64,000 bases of DNA from Hemileia vastatrix (Eukaryota > Basidiomycota > Pucciniomycetes > Pucciniales > Zaghouaniaceae): contig JASXTE010000001.1 in assembly GCA_030280995.1 (NCBI GenBank), positions 286,501 through 350,500 on the forward strand, in the 5' to 3' direction. The position numbers were made by a program, and so were the translations under genes. Position 1 is the stretch's first letter; the number at the start of each line of letters is the position of its first letter. Shown here one piece after another: positions 33,557-45,119 of this stretch. The notes under the pieces are model-generated. The model ran no database searches. It saw only the letters and a program-made list of their open reading frames with translations, and had not been told where the DNA came from.

Positions 33557-35846
33557 TTTCTCTGAAATGAGGATAAACTACTTAATTTGTTTTGGTTTTG
33601 CTTAATTTGGCCTCTATGTATTTGGTCAGGATTTTTTTTGTTTTTCCAATTCTTTTCAGTCTCTCTCGTTCAAGTCTCTATATAAAAAAGGGAGGCCAGG
33701 CGGTTTCAGGTGGCACCTCCGACGTTGGGCGGCCCGCCCGTAGTAAAAAAAAAAAAAAATCTTAGTATAATGAAGATGGAAGAAAAGAAAAATTCAAGTG
33801 AAGATGGATATTTTATTTAAAATAAAATGAAGATAAAAATGAAGATTATTGGTTTAATTTCACCTCCAGCATGAGGCTAAGCTGCAAAATTTTATTTCTA
33901 AATTGGATTTTTTTTGGCTTTAAAGGATTTTAATGGTTTTTTTAATGGTTTTGGATTTTTATGGGAGAAGATTTGTGTTGGAAAATCCTTTTTGTTAGAA
34001 GGTACCCAGGGGTGGGGCTTCTAGATCTTATTTTGGCAAGTGTGGGGGTGACTGATGGGCTGGCTGCTCTATCAACAGTTACCCCAGATTGTCTGTTTCC
34101 AACCCCTTCTCTTAATTTTCTTGAATTCTAGTATTGGTTTTTTTTCTTTAACAGGTTTTTAGTCCACCATGACTTTAAACTGGAAATTCCTTTGGTATTC
34201 AAGTGCTGGACCCCTCATGTTTATTGGTTTTGTTTAATTTTGTTGGATGTTGTGTTTTCATTAGAATGTACCCAGGGGGGGCTTCTAGATTTTATTTTGG
34301 CAAGTGTGGGGGTAACTGATGAGCTGGCTGCTCTGTAGAACAGTTACCCCAGAATGTCTGTTTCAAGCCTTGGGTTTTTTCTAGTTAAATTCTAGTGTTG
34401 TTTTTTTGTGATTCAGGTTTTAAGTCCTCTATGACTTTAAACTGGATTGCCTTGGATGTCTTTTGGCGATTTTAAATTGGTGTTGGATCACTGGTGGTCT
34501 CCCATCATTTTTACTTATTGGAGGGAGCCCACCCAGTGATCTCTTCTGTTGACCTGGAGCTGGCTTTGCTATGTGGTTCTAGGGTGTTGGCTGTGAAAGT
34601 GGTGGTTTCAAGATTATTTTCTTTTTTTTCTCTTTTTTTTCTTTTAATTTTTTTATAGAGGCTATGTTTGTTCAAAGGCTCAAGATAGGGCTCTGGCAAT
34701 GTTTTTGGTAGAAGAGGAGGAGTCAAAATAAAAATAAAAAAATTAAATTTTTTTAGGTGTGACCACATCAAGGTGCACTTGGATGTGGGTAAGGTATCAG
34801 GGGATCAGCTCATCAATTGGCTGGGGGATACCATTTTATTTTGTTTTATTTGTTAAAGGAGGTTAAATGTTTTGGCTTTGATGTTTTTTAGTTTGGGGAT
34901 TTATGGGATATATCTTCAAGATTTTTTTTCTGGAATGTCCATCAAGACTTTAAACTGAAAATTATGTTAGTCCTCCAAGACTTAAAACTGGCTGGTTGTT
35001 AAATATTTATTCAAGAATTTAATTTTACTACTGTGGATCTAGTAGTCCTCCATGACTTTAAACTGGCTGGTTTTAAGATTTTGTCAAGAAGTAGTCCATC
35101 ATGACTTTAAAATGAACACTGTGTTAGTCCCCTAAGACTTTAAACTGAGGATTGTTGATGGTGAAGTCCCCCAAGACTATAAAATGAGGAATGGGAGGCA
35201 GTGTGATGTGGAAGTTTAAAGGCAGAAGGATCCAAAGGGGGAACTTCTGAATTTTGTAAAGGCAAGTTTGAGGGTGACTGATGGGCTGGAAGCTCTATAT
35301 ACAGTTACCCCAGAAAGTTAATTACTACTCTAAATCTTTTTCTGGTTGATCTCTGGTTCTGGGTTCTGTGATTCAGGTTTTTGTAGTCCCCCAAGACTAT
35401 AAACCGAGGATTTTTGGAGTCCCCCAAGACTATAAACTGAGGGCTGTTAGTCCCCCAAGACTTTAAACTGAGGGCTTTTAGTCCCCCAAGACTTTAAACT
35501 GAGGGTTGTGAGTCCCCCAAGACTGTAAAATGAGGAAATTTTTATTCTGGAAGAAGGTTATAGTTGGGAAGACTTGTCAACTGGATATCACTTTTCATTG
35601 TTGGAGGCTGGTACAGCCAGAGTTTGAATTCAGGAACAGAAGAAAGAGATTCTTTTCAAAGAGATAGATTTAATTTAAAGGCATGGTGCAAGAGAAGTTT
35701 TAAAGAAGAAGCTTGGATTGCTGGTTCAGAAGTTCACTTAGGATGGAATAAGATCTGGTGGAAGAGAGAAATGGGCTGTTTGTAAAGATTCTGAAGAGGT
35801 GTTTTAACATGGTTGTTGGCGAAGGAAGAATGAGGACATTCTTGAT
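33557..35846 (+). other. 3' non-coding part of element D with two hairpin families
   Basis: About a dozen copies of the AGTC-loop-GACT-TTAAACTG hairpin (34162, 34405, 34936, 34975, 35047, 35094, 35128, 35165, then 35384-35530 nearly head to tail). Also three copies of a larger module ending in GGGGTRACTG..CAGTTACCCC (34045-34085, 34309-34350, 35271-35311). No gene is supported; the short frames at 34511 and 35564 cross these repeats. Confidence 0.7.
33681..33740 (+). promoter_or_regulatory. Possible internal TATA box with GC-rich patch in element D
   Basis: TCTATATAAAAAAGGG is followed by a CpG-bearing stretch that contrasts with the CpG-poor surroundings. It resembles a core promoter by sequence only. 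Confidence 0.2.
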
Positions 35847-35857
35847 TGGAGGGAGGA
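35847..35857 (+). other. Polypurine tract of element D
   Basis: TTGGAGGGAGGA directly precedes TGTGG. The same string precedes the 3' LTR of element B (minus strand, 52191-52202). Confidence 0.75.
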
Positions 35858-35929
35858 TGTGGTGATCCAAACCTTTGCTTTACTTACCTGGTTTATCAGA
35901 CTTTGGTTGAATTGGAATGAATAGCCAAA

Positions 35930-36095
35930 ATGAGTAAGTGTTTCACAAGATTCCAAAAAAATGAGAACAATTTTTAAAAGATATCAAACAAGGAGTTTCC
36001 TTGGTAAGTTGATAATTATCTCTTGGATTTTTGATTGATGATTATGCTGAGAAGACTTCCAAATAGATTTGATGATGCCATCTCCTGAAAAAAAC
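35930..36095 (-). pseudogene. Fragment of a second Tet-like dioxygenase gene
   Basis: On the minus strand it reads GDGIIKSIWKSSQHNHQSK, matching GNGIIKTTWNSSKDNHQ of the pseudogene at 11360-12832. The flanking bases also align for about 100 bp. It is only a scrap, lying between element D and the right end of the CACTA-like region. Confidence 0.5.
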
Positions 36096-36224
36096 TCAAA
36101 ACATCAACAAATCAGGGAAAAAATGATTTATTAAGAAGAAAAATTGAGGAAACAAATGATAAAAAACAGTTGAGGAATAGACATACCTTGGGAGTGGTAC
36201 AATGAAAAGTATCAGAAAAAACAT

Positions 36225-36960
36225 GCATATTATGGAATATTATGGAATATCAAAATTCAAAAATGTAAATTAGTTTACATAAAAAGACTCAACTTTAAAA
36301 GTAGATATGTCAGAAATTTCTGAGCCAAAATTGATTATTATTTCTGGAAATGAAATTCATGCCTATAGAGAACCTGTAATCAAAATAATGTGAGATTTGA
36401 ATGAGCCAAAATCTAGCAAATGTTAATATTCATCCTCATAAAATAAAATTACAAAATTAAAAGGACTCATCCAAAACTGATATTAAGCTGATCAAATCAG
36501 AGCCAAAATCCTGAATTAGTATTTGAAATAGATTGCATAAGACCTATATGCATATTATGCAACATTGAACTTAAAAAATGTAAATTAGTCCATGAAACAA
36601 GATTCAACTTTGAAAGCAGTTATCTTAGCAACCACTGGACCAAATTCAACACCATTTTCTGGAAATCAAATCAATGATTCTTGATATTCTTCCAACAAAA
36701 GGATATGTCATTTAAAAAACCCTAACCCTATTTCTGACCTTTTATTTCTGACTTACAAGAAAATCAAAAAAGGGTTATAAAATTTAAAGCCAGGTATTAT
36801 CAAAGGTCTAAAAAGATCTATTTTAGCTACCTATGTTTTTTATAAGTATTATATTTGTTCCAGAGTAAGACCTACTTGAGAAGATTAAAATAAAGTTGAT
36901 GGAAGTTTGAGCCAAGTGGATGATAAATATCTCAAAAACCAGTGAGCCAAATCAGATGTT
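36225..36960. repeat. Diverged ~315-bp tandem repeat, no gene
   Basis: CATATTATG..AAATGTAAATTAGT..GACTCAACTTTAAAAG at about 36225 recurs at about 36548, each followed by a GAGCCAAA/GACCAAAT box and TTTCTGGAAAT. A weaker third GAGCCAA copy lies near 36909. Function unknown. Confidence 0.45.
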
Positions 36961-37114
36961 GCGTGGTGGATATGAGAGCTAGGCTTCTGTAGAACCTTCT
37001 TAAAAGTGGAAATGTGATTTGAGAAAACAAAAAAAGAAATAGAAAAAATAACAAAAACAAATTCAGAAAAATAACATCAGTTAAAATTGAAAAAAAGATG
37101 GTGGGAGGATGAAT

Positions 37115-37500
37115 TACCTGATGAGATGTCTTTAAAGATGTAAAAGGACCAGATTGAAGTTCAGGAAGTGATGGATAAAAGAAATAGAAGAAGAGTTAAG
37201 GAAGTGAGAGAAGATGAATAAAAGTATATGAGGAATCATTGAAAAACAGAATGAATGAAAAATTATGTAATTTCTGAAATATCCAACTTCATGTTGAGAT
37301 GATTAACCAAAATGAATCAGGAAGGGAAAAATTATGCTTTCAGTGAAAATTCAAAATAATAGTCAATATGCAAAAATAAAAACAAACCCAAGTGGAGAGT
37401 ACATGCAACTTTATCATTTTGAGAGCATGAAAAAAGGATTTAAAAGGGTTGTGTTGAAAATTTTGTAGTGTTCTTGGCATGATGACTAAGTTTTGAGGAT
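37115..37500 (-). repeat. Dispersed repeat related to 45120-45445
   Basis: It shares ordered landmarks with 45120-45445: TACCTGRTGAGATG, TTCATGTTGAG, AATATGCAA, TTTAAAAGGGTTGTGTTGA, GGCATRAYGAC. On the minus strand both keep CATCTCAYCAG/GTA, a possible splice donor, so a lost first exon is conceivable. No protein is recognised. Confidence 0.4.
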
Positions 37501-37726
37501 ATAAATTTGTTCAGGAATTGTTGTTAAAGAAAGTAATGAAAAGCTCAAAATTTACTGGGGCACCATGTGTAAAAATTTGTATCAAAAAAGTGGGAGGGGA
37601 AAGATGTGATGTGTGGTGAATTGGGATGATCTGTAGGTTGGTTGGCTGTGCTGTGGTTGGAAAAGTTTCACTAAAGTAGGACATATTTGACCCCATGTTT
37701 AAGATCTCATGTACCAAATCAGCCAT

Positions 37727-38490
37727 ATTTCATGGTGTGTTTATGTGGTGGTTTTCAAATGAAATCCACCAGGCATATTTGTTCAAGTTTGGGACCCCCT
37801 ATTAAAAATTATATGGGTAGAGGAGGAGGAAGAGATCCTTGAAAAGATGAATAAATTATTGCTTTAAAAATTTTTTACAGATAAATATTAAATTGAAATA
37901 AATTTTGTAAATATTTTTGTCATTATATTGGTTTCCATTTTTAAATGCAGTTACTATTTCACATGTACTCATACCAAAACTTTGGAAAGTGATTTATATA
38001 AGCATTAAATATTTTAATCGGGAAACTTGCATATTAATTTCCATAACAACGATTCAAGTTATACACTTTAAGGACTATTTTTATTTTTATTTAAATATAA
38101 ATATTTCTTTTAGTTAAGTAACTGAAGATTTTATTTTCAATAGCCTGTAGGTCTTATATTTTAGGTAAAATTTAAAAAATTATACAAAATTAAGTTTTTC
38201 AAAGACTTAATAGATTAGAAGTGAGAAGTGACTATAATCTTTTTAAAATTTGAAAATAGGAATGGCATTAGTTACTTCAATCCCTATAGCTATTAATATT
38301 TGTGATCAAAAAATTTGCTAAATTTATCTATTGTTACAATTATGTAGTAAAAGATATTATTATTGTAAATTAAATTTACTTTCATAATTTTATGGTTTAT
38401 CTTTTTAATGCAAAGTAATGATTAAGTATGTTAAGGAATAATTTTCTTCCTCTAAATTGATAATAATATTGTATATTCAAAAGCTTATGT
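37727..38490. other. AT-rich sequence, no gene seen
   Basis: Short AT-rich frames only. It belongs to the right part of the CACTA-like region. Confidence 0.45.
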
Positions 38491-38730
38491 TGGATCAATG
38501 TGTGCTCAATGTGTGCTCAATGAAGGATAAAATCATGGTTATAGTTGATCAGCTTATGCATAACTTGAGATCAATTGAGGTTCATTTTTGGACCAATCTG
38601 AGAATAAATGTAAACCTAACTCTAATTTACTTATGTTTATAAAGTATTCATAAACCTGGCATAATTAAGGGACACTCTAAATTTCAAGAGAGGGGATTGC
38701 TAGCAATTCCCCCCTAGATTTCCCGTGGTG
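38491..38730 (-). repeat. Right terminal inverted repeat and subterminal repeats
   Basis: The end (38690-38730) reads in reverse complement CACCACGGGAAATCTAGGGG and then the palindrome ATTGCTAGCAAT (38696-38707). Inside lie two GTGTGCTCAAT units (38500-38521), shared with the MITE. AAA follows at 38731-38733. Confidence 0.7.
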
Positions 38731-38830
38731 AAATAAATTAAAAAAAATTAATTCAGTAAAATTATTTGTAAGAAAAATTAAAAATTAAAATCTAAACCTT
38801 TTTTATTTTGTAATTTACAGGGAAAGACCT

Positions 38831-38900
38831 TAGCAGAATGTAAAAGTTTTTTTTTTCTAAAATTCTGCCAAAAAAAAAAACTTACATTTTAGTATGTTTT
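38831..38900. repeat. Short inverted repeat with T/A runs
   Basis: CAGAATGTAAAAG-T(10) faces A(11)-CTTACATTTT about 25 bases later: an AT-rich hairpin next to the foldback element. No function is known. Confidence 0.4.
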
Positions 38901-38960
38901 TTAAAAAATAGGTAACCCCTCTTTAACTCCCATAACAGTCCCCTTTCCCCCCCTTTATTT

Positions 38961-39577
38961 TGTCAGATTGAAAGACTCGATCCTCGCTTCACCTCATCAA
39001 CTTGAACGATCCCTCAGCATCACATCTACCACGTTTTTTTTTTCCTATCTCATTGCGTATTCATGTATCTACAACTAAAGTAGTCCCACTGTCAAGTGTA
39101 TATACTCCTGCTTAGGATTACTCAGTACACTATTGTCACTTCTGCTTAGTCCTGTTGGTGATTCTCCTATGTGTTTACCTGCAGCTGGAAACTGAGCATT
39201 AACTAGATATAAGGACAGTTCTTACAGTCTTTGTTCCTCAGTTAATTGTTTTCCACTTCAGGTAATGTCATTTCATTTCCTCTATTGCTATTCTCTTCAT
39301 CCACTTATACTACTATGTACTTATACCTTTTAGGTGACTTCATCTGAATCCTTGAGCTCATGTTGAACTACTGCTTACTAGGATCTCTGAATCCTCCTTA
39401 AAGGTATCTTACTTTATTTAAATTCTATTTCACAAAACTTGTATTCTCTAGTTCTATCTGAAATTTATAGTTAATCATTTTCCACTGCAGGTGACTTGAT
39501 CTGAATCCTTGAGCTCGTGTTGAACTACTGCTTACTTGGATCTCTGAATCCTCCTTAAAGGACTTGTTGTTCTAATA
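38961..39577 (+). repeat. 5' LTR of element F
   Basis: 617 bp, TGTCAGATTG..GTTCTAATA, followed by GATTATGAGACCGG, the probable primer-binding area. Confidence 0.92.
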
Positions 39578-39644
39578 GATTATGAGACCGGTTTTTATCT
39601 TAACTCTAATCCAGACAATAGCAATCCACTATTTCCAACTCATC

Positions 39645-42600
39645 ATGCAAAACTCTGATGTCAACGTTTCAGGCATTCCCATCCTTGACAAAGATAATTA
39701 CCAACTATGATCCTTCCGCATGGAAAGCTTATTCATGCAACAAAACCTTTACAACATAGTAATTGACAATGCCTCTCCTCCTCTGGAAGCTGATTCAGAC
39801 TTTAAACCTTTCCGCCTACGTAAGCAGAAAGCCTCTGGGTACATAACCCAATTCATGAACACGTACCATCTCCAAGTTTTTGTTCCCTTTGATAATAAAA
39901 ATGATCCTCACAAATTATGGAAAAGACTAGCCTATCACTATAAGTCCTTAAGCGAGACAAATCAAATGCGGGTTTTCCAAAAATTTGCCCTAGTCACCTA
40001 CCCAGGGGACATTCCGAAATACATTGAACTAATAAAAACCATTGAGTCTGAACTAGGTGCTGTAAAAATTGAGCTCAAGGAGCACCTTCTGGCATCTTAT
40101 TTTCTCTATCTTCCCCCAAGTGAATTCAACTCTCTCCGAGAATCCTTACTCCATAATGCACAAGCAAGAAAAGAGACTATAACCATTGACAACCTCATTC
40201 AGGCACTCGACAACTTCATCCTCGAACACACCATAAATCAAACTGAGCAACCTAAAGCCTTTAAAATCTCTGACAAGAAAACGTACGAGATTTTCACTGG
40301 AGGAAAGCACAACCCAAAAACTAAACACGATGAAAAAGATTGCTTCCAACTTCACCCTCACTTGCGCAACAAGAAAACGGACACTGCTAAAGCAAACCTT
40401 GTCATTGACCTGTCTCAAGTTCAGCCTACTACACCAAAATGCCTTTCTACATTCTCTGTCCCCACTGAGGATACCTTCATACTGGACAGCGGTGCCACCA
40501 AACACATGTTCAACTCCATGGATCACTTCTGCTCACTCAACAATGTTCGATCTATGGTGGCCTTTGGCGACAACTCCACTGCTCCCTCTGAAGGAAGCGG
40601 CTCGGTCATCCTAGCCTCTGATAATCAACGAACCATCCTGGAAAACTGCCTATTGGTCCCAACCCTTGAAATTAACCTTATTAGCTTGGGCACTCTTAGA
40701 AGGAAACATATTAGCATGGAACTGACGATAAACGGGAATACATTTCTTCTCAACACTAAGTCTGGTTTCAGATTAGTAGGTGAACTTGTGAATGATTTAT
40801 TTGTTCTCAAAGATGTTTTCACCGGTAAGTCTTCCTCTAATAATGTTTCTTTTCTCTCAGTTGCTAACAGCTCCTCTATCTGGCACAACAGACTAGGCCA
40901 TCCAGGAAAACACATAATGGATCACCTTTGAACACAAAAATTAATTAACGCCTCTGATGCTATTGACGATTTCTGTGAAAGCTGTATTGATGCCAAGCAT
41001 CATGCTCTCCCATTCACAGGCACCCTACCTAAAGCATCCCCACCACTCGAGTTCATTCATTTAGACTTAAGCGGGAAGATTTTCCCTCCATCCTTAGGAG
41101 GAGGCCTTTACTATTTCCAATTAACGGATTTCTATACTTCATATTGATTCATCTACATCTTAAAAAAAAAAGTGACACCTTTTCTACATTCCTCCAATTT
41201 AAAAAATCCGTTGAACTAGCCCTAAATACTAAAATTTGTGATCTAGTAAATGATGGTGGTGGTGAATACTGCAATAAAGAATTTAAAGAGTACCTGTTCA
41301 AAGAAGGAATAAAAATGCACGTCACAGCTCCATATACTCCCAAGCAGAATCCTGTTTCTAAAAGATCAAATTGCACAACCACTGAAAAGGCTAATGCACT
41401 CCTGTTTCATGCGAATATGCCTCCAGAACTTTGGGCTGAGGCTTTTACCACAGCAGTATACCTCTACAATAGGACTCCTTCCAAGAGCCAACAAATGTTA
41501 TCCCCTTATGAGAAACTATTTGGCTCTTCCCCAAAACTTTCTCACCTAAGAACATTTGGATGCAGTGCCTACTCCTTGATACCGAAAAAACTTCGAAAAG
41601 GAAAATTTAACCCCTCATCACGACATCTAATCCTTGTTGGATACGACAAAAATCTGAGCTCTTATAGGCTGCTCAATCCTTCTGACCACTCTATTTCATA
41701 CTCACACGATGTTGAATTCAACAAGAACAACTTCCCTTACCTAAAACTTAGGAAGGCACACTCTAATCTTCCACTCTTTCTGTTTCCATCACTCACTGAG
41801 GAATTTCCTGATACCACAAGTATGAACTCTTCCCAAGAAGAAACAAGCGACATCCCCTATCAACCTTTTCCACTCTCTCCCTCTAAAGAATCACCTCATT
41901 CTGATCCAGAGCCTTCTGACCCGGAAGATACTGATGAAGAGTAAGTTCTTCGCCTTATTCGGCCTAAAAAGGTCCCTGTATCCAAACTCTTCACCCATGT
42001 CCCTGCTGATCAACCACCACCAAGAGAAATAAGCTCCAATATTGATCCTAACAATATTATTAACGAACCACGGAAGAGAAATCCTCCAAATCGACTCCAT
42101 CTCACAGAAACTGCCCCTTTAGCCTCTGCTGTCCCGATCCCTCTCACTTACCAGCTTGCAGTCTCAGGCAAGGATGCTGACGCATGGTCTGATGCCATTA
42201 ACACTGAGTTAGGAAACATGTCAACACATCACGTCTGGGATGTTGTGGAAAAACCCATGAATGCTAAGCCTATCGGCACTAAATGGGTATTCACAGTGAA
42301 GCGAAATGAACTAGGAGGGATTTCCAAATTCAAAGCCCGACTATGTGCTCAAGGATTTCACCAAAAAGAAGGAATTGATTATTTTGAAACTTACGCTCCC
42401 ACAGGACGTCTCACTACCTTCCGAATCCTACTGGCACTTGCAGCACAACATCAATACCTAATGGAACACATGGATGTTAAGAGCGCATTCTTTCATGGTT
42501 CCCTGGAAGAAGAGGTCTATCTTAAAATACCCCCAGGTGTGAAACTAACCGAGAACTTTCAAAATCCTGTTTTAAAACTCAAACACTCAATCTATGGCCT

Positions 42601-43744
42601 GAAACGATCTCCACGCTGCTGGTCAAAAGAATTCAATAATTTCTTCCAGTCCATCAACCTCTCTCCATCATCAGCCAACCCATGCTTATTCATCTCAGAT
42701 GATAAAAATAACCCTCTATTTGTTTACCTTCATGTAGACAATCTAGCTGTGTTTGGGAAGGAACTAACTGCCTTCAAACATCAAATTAGTTCCAGGTTCA
42801 ACATGGAATTCCTTGGACCTCTCAAAAATTTCCTCGGAATAAAAATCGATCGGGACCCAGGTTCCAATTCAGTACAAGTATCTCAACCAGCCTACATCTC
42901 CAACCTCCTCAAAGAATACCGTATTTCCTCCTGAAAAACTGTAGCTATTCCCCTTCTCCCTCACAATCAACTTCTTCCTGCAACTCCAATCGAGATTGAA
43001 CATTTCAACAACCTCAACACCAATTACCGCAGCGCCGTTGGTTCTCTCAATTATTTGGTTCAATTTTCTCGGCCCGACCTTGCCTTCTCAGTCAGTCAAC
43101 TTTCACAAAACTTGGAGAACCCAGGAATCACTCACTGGATAGCCTTCAAACACATCCTCCAATACCTAGCTGGCACTATCAGCCTCGCACTTAAATTCTC
43201 CAAGCCAGACAGTCAACAACAACCCCTAGGACATCACTAATGGTCTTTACCTACAGGGTACGCTGATGCCGATTGGGCAGGTTGCCCCAGCACTCGCAGA
43301 TCCACCACAGGATACATTTTCTTCTTCAACGGAGGTGCCATCTCATGGCAATCAAAGAAGAAACACACCGTAGCTCTCTCCTCTTCAGAAGCTAAATATC
43401 GATCATGTACCTCTTCTGGACAAGAAGCTATCTGGCTTATTTCACTCTTCGAATCTCTAAATTATCCGGTCACCCTTCCAATCACCACCTATGGTGATAA
43501 CCAAGGTGCCATAGCTCTTTCTCAAAACCCCATCTTCCAAGCTCGTACAAAACACATCAAAGTCCAATATCATTGGATTCAAGAACAAGTCTTAGAAGTA
43601 AAAATAAAAATTCCATACACACCTACTAGCTCAATGTTAGCCAATTCACTCACCAAATCAACTCCTGGTAAGGCACTCTCTTCTTTCCTTAAGTCTTGTG
43701 GTCTCCTCCCCATAGACACACAAGACAGGAGGGTGTCAGATTGA
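39645..43744 (+). pseudogene. Gag-Pol polyprotein of element F
   Basis: Start MQNSDVNVSGIPILDKDNYQL. Gag has the GKHNP..KDCFQLHP motif typical of copia Gag, with the first Cys missing. Protease FILDSGATKHMF, GAG-pre-integrase WHNRLGHPGKH, integrase with ND..GGGEYCNKEF and KQNPVSKRSNCTT, RT KWVFTVKRNELG..KARLCAQGF, LMEHMDVKSAFFHG, and HVDN where YVDD is expected (Asp to Asn). RNase H DADWAG, ALSSSEAKY and YGDNQGA. Stops: TGA about 39708 (W expected), TGA 40929 (R), TGA about 41146 (W), TAA 41942, TGA 42932 and TAA 43238. One A is missing or extra in the A10 run at about 41162-41171. The frame ends at TGA 43742-43744 inside the 3' LTR. Confidence 0.92.
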
Positions 43745-44355
43745 AAGACTCGATCCTTGCTTCACCTCATCCACTCGAATGATCCCTCAGCATCACATCT
43801 ACCACGTTTTCTTTTTTTTCCTATCTCATTGCGTATTCATGTATCTACAACTAGAGTAGTCCCACTGTCAAGTGTATATACTCCTGCTTAGGATTACTCA
43901 GTACACTACTGTCACTTCTGCTTAGTCCTGTTTGTGATTCTCCTATGTGTTTACCTGCAGCTGGAAACTGAGCATTAACTAGATATAAGGACAGCTCTTA
44001 CAGTCTTTGTTCCTCAGTTAATTGTTTTCCACTTCAGGTAATGTCATTTCATTTCCTCTATTGCTATTCTCTTCATCCACTTATACTACTATGTACTTAT
44101 ACCTTTTAGGTGACTTGATCTGAATCCTTGAGCTCGTTTTGAGCTACTGCTTACTTGGATCTCTGAATCCTCCTTAAAAGTATCTTACTTTATTTACATT
44201 CTATTTCACCAAACTTGTATTCTCTATAGTTCTATCTGAAATTTATAGTTAATCGTTTTTCACTGCAGGTGACTTGATCTGAATCCTTGAGCTCGTGTTG
44301 AGCTACTGCTTACTTGGATCTCTGAATCCTCCTTAAAGGACTTGTTGTTCTAATA
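43734..44355 (+). repeat. 3' LTR of element F
   Basis: 622 bp, preceded by a purine-rich primer AGACAGGAGGG. TATTT follows at 44356-44360. Confidence 0.92.
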
Positions 44356-45119
44356 TATTTCTCTGAAATCACCTCTAAAATCCCTACCTCCTTGCCTCAA
44401 ATACACCCTCAAATCTCCTCCTTGCCTGTCTCAAAATTCCCCTGAAACCCCCTCCTTAATTGCCACAAATCCCCCCAAAATCCCCCCCTCACCCCTCTTT
44501 AAATGTTCCAAACCCCCCTTTCCCCCCCTTATTAGCCGCTTCAAACCCCCCTTCCACTCCCCTTAAGCCTCCTCTAGCCCCTCCTCCTCCTTAACAAACA
44601 ATCACTAAAAATTGTTTGTTAATTAAACAAATCATTATTGATTCATTTACTTAGCAAACAATTGTTAGCAATTTTTTGTTAAGAAGGAGGGGGGGTAATG
44701 GTGGCTAAAGGGGAGTGGAAGGGGGGAAGGGGGGTTTTGAGATGGTTAAAGAGAGGAGAAGGGGGGAGAGTTGAGGCAACTAAAGAGAGTGGAACGGGGG
44801 TTATGAGGCGCCTAAAGAGAGGGGAAGGGGGGGTCATGAGGCACCTAAAGAGGGGGGAAAGGGGGGATTTGGGACAGGCAAAGAGGGTGAAATAAGAAGG
44901 ACTTGAGGAAGGTAAAGAGAGGGGAGAAGGAGTGACTTGAGGCAGCTAAAGAGGGTGAAGGAGAGAAAAAAAAAAGAGAAAAAAGAGAAAAAAAAATTAG
45001 TCTAGCCTTGAAAATAAAAAAAAGGACTTACAAAAAAAAAAAAAAACAAAAACAAAAAAAAACAAAAAAAAATAATTCATGATTAGCAAATACAAAACAA
45101 GAAAAAATAAAAAAAAAGA

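Larger units (their letters stand above)
31014..35874 (+). mobile_element. Element D: non-autonomous gypsy retroelement (Gag head, no Pol)
   Basis: 5' LTR 31014-31939, primer-binding site, a Gag-like gene, a long hairpin-studded non-coding part, polypurine tract and the first 17 bases of a 3' LTR. Primer-binding site, polypurine tract, Gag head and hairpins all match element B, so D belongs to the B/C lineage but lacks protease, RT and integrase. It would rely on a B-type partner. After TGTGGTGATCCAAACC at 35858 the sequence no longer follows the 5' LTR, so the 3' LTR is truncated or replaced. The right edge is therefore uncertain and no target duplication can be assigned. Confidence 0.75.
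13132..38730 (+). mobile_element. Large CACTA-like DNA transposon region with nested elements (proposed)
   Basis: Its two ends are inverted copies starting CACCACGGGAAATC then A/TA-GGGGG and a palindrome around GCTAGC, flanked by AAA at 13129-13131 and 38731-38733. A CACTA/CACCA start and a 3-bp duplication fit the CMC (En/Spm) superfamily, and a TNP2-type transposase pseudogene lies inside. Both ends have GCTCAA/TTGAGC repeats facing inward. Contents: helicase, an unrecognised gene, transposase and a Tet-like scrap, plus later arrivals (MITE, elements E and D). Subtracting E and D leaves about 11.6 kb. The alternative is two separate elements that each kept one end. The direct AAA flank favours one element, but AAA is weak evidence in AT-rich DNA. 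Confidence 0.5.
38961..44355 (+). mobile_element. Element F: Ty1/copia retrotransposon
   Basis: Complete structure: LTRs 38961-39577 (617 bp) and 43734-44355 (622 bp), starting TGTCAGATTG and ending GTTCTAATA, with TATTT duplicated at 38956-38960 and 44356-44360. Each LTR carries a ~150-bp internal duplication (GGTGACTTGATCTGAATCC twice). Gag, protease, integrase, RT and RNase H are in copia order in one polyprotein frame. Six nonsense codons, one A-run frameshift and a changed RT catalytic residue show it is dead. Confidence 0.95.
38920..44960. mobile_element. Foldback element with C/T and G/A arms, interrupted by element F
   Basis: The left arm (38920-38960 plus 44361-44605) is almost pure pyrimidine with a loose ~30-bp unit (CTCTTTA..CCCCCCTT). 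The right arm (44680-44960) is its purine reverse complement (GAGGCACCTAAAGAGGGG). The centre, 44593-44690, folds on CCTCCTTAACAA..ATTGTTTG and CAAACAATTGTTAG..TTGTTAAGAAGGAGG. Element F sits in the left arm with its TATTT duplication. A frame across the right arm (44698-44895) is a by-product of the repeats. Outer edges are approximate. Confidence 0.65.

Noticed and set aside
34936..35530. TTTAAAC strings resembling a -1 frameshift site
   Set aside because: The hairpin lies before, not after, the heptamer, and most copies are in non-coding DNA. Programmed frameshifting is not supported.
37511..37726. 71-codon minus-strand frame
   Set aside because: No motif, no homologue in the window, composition typical of the surrounding AT-rich DNA.
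44698..44895. Gly/Arg/Lys-rich 65-codon frame
   Set aside because: It is a by-product of purine repeats in the foldback arm.
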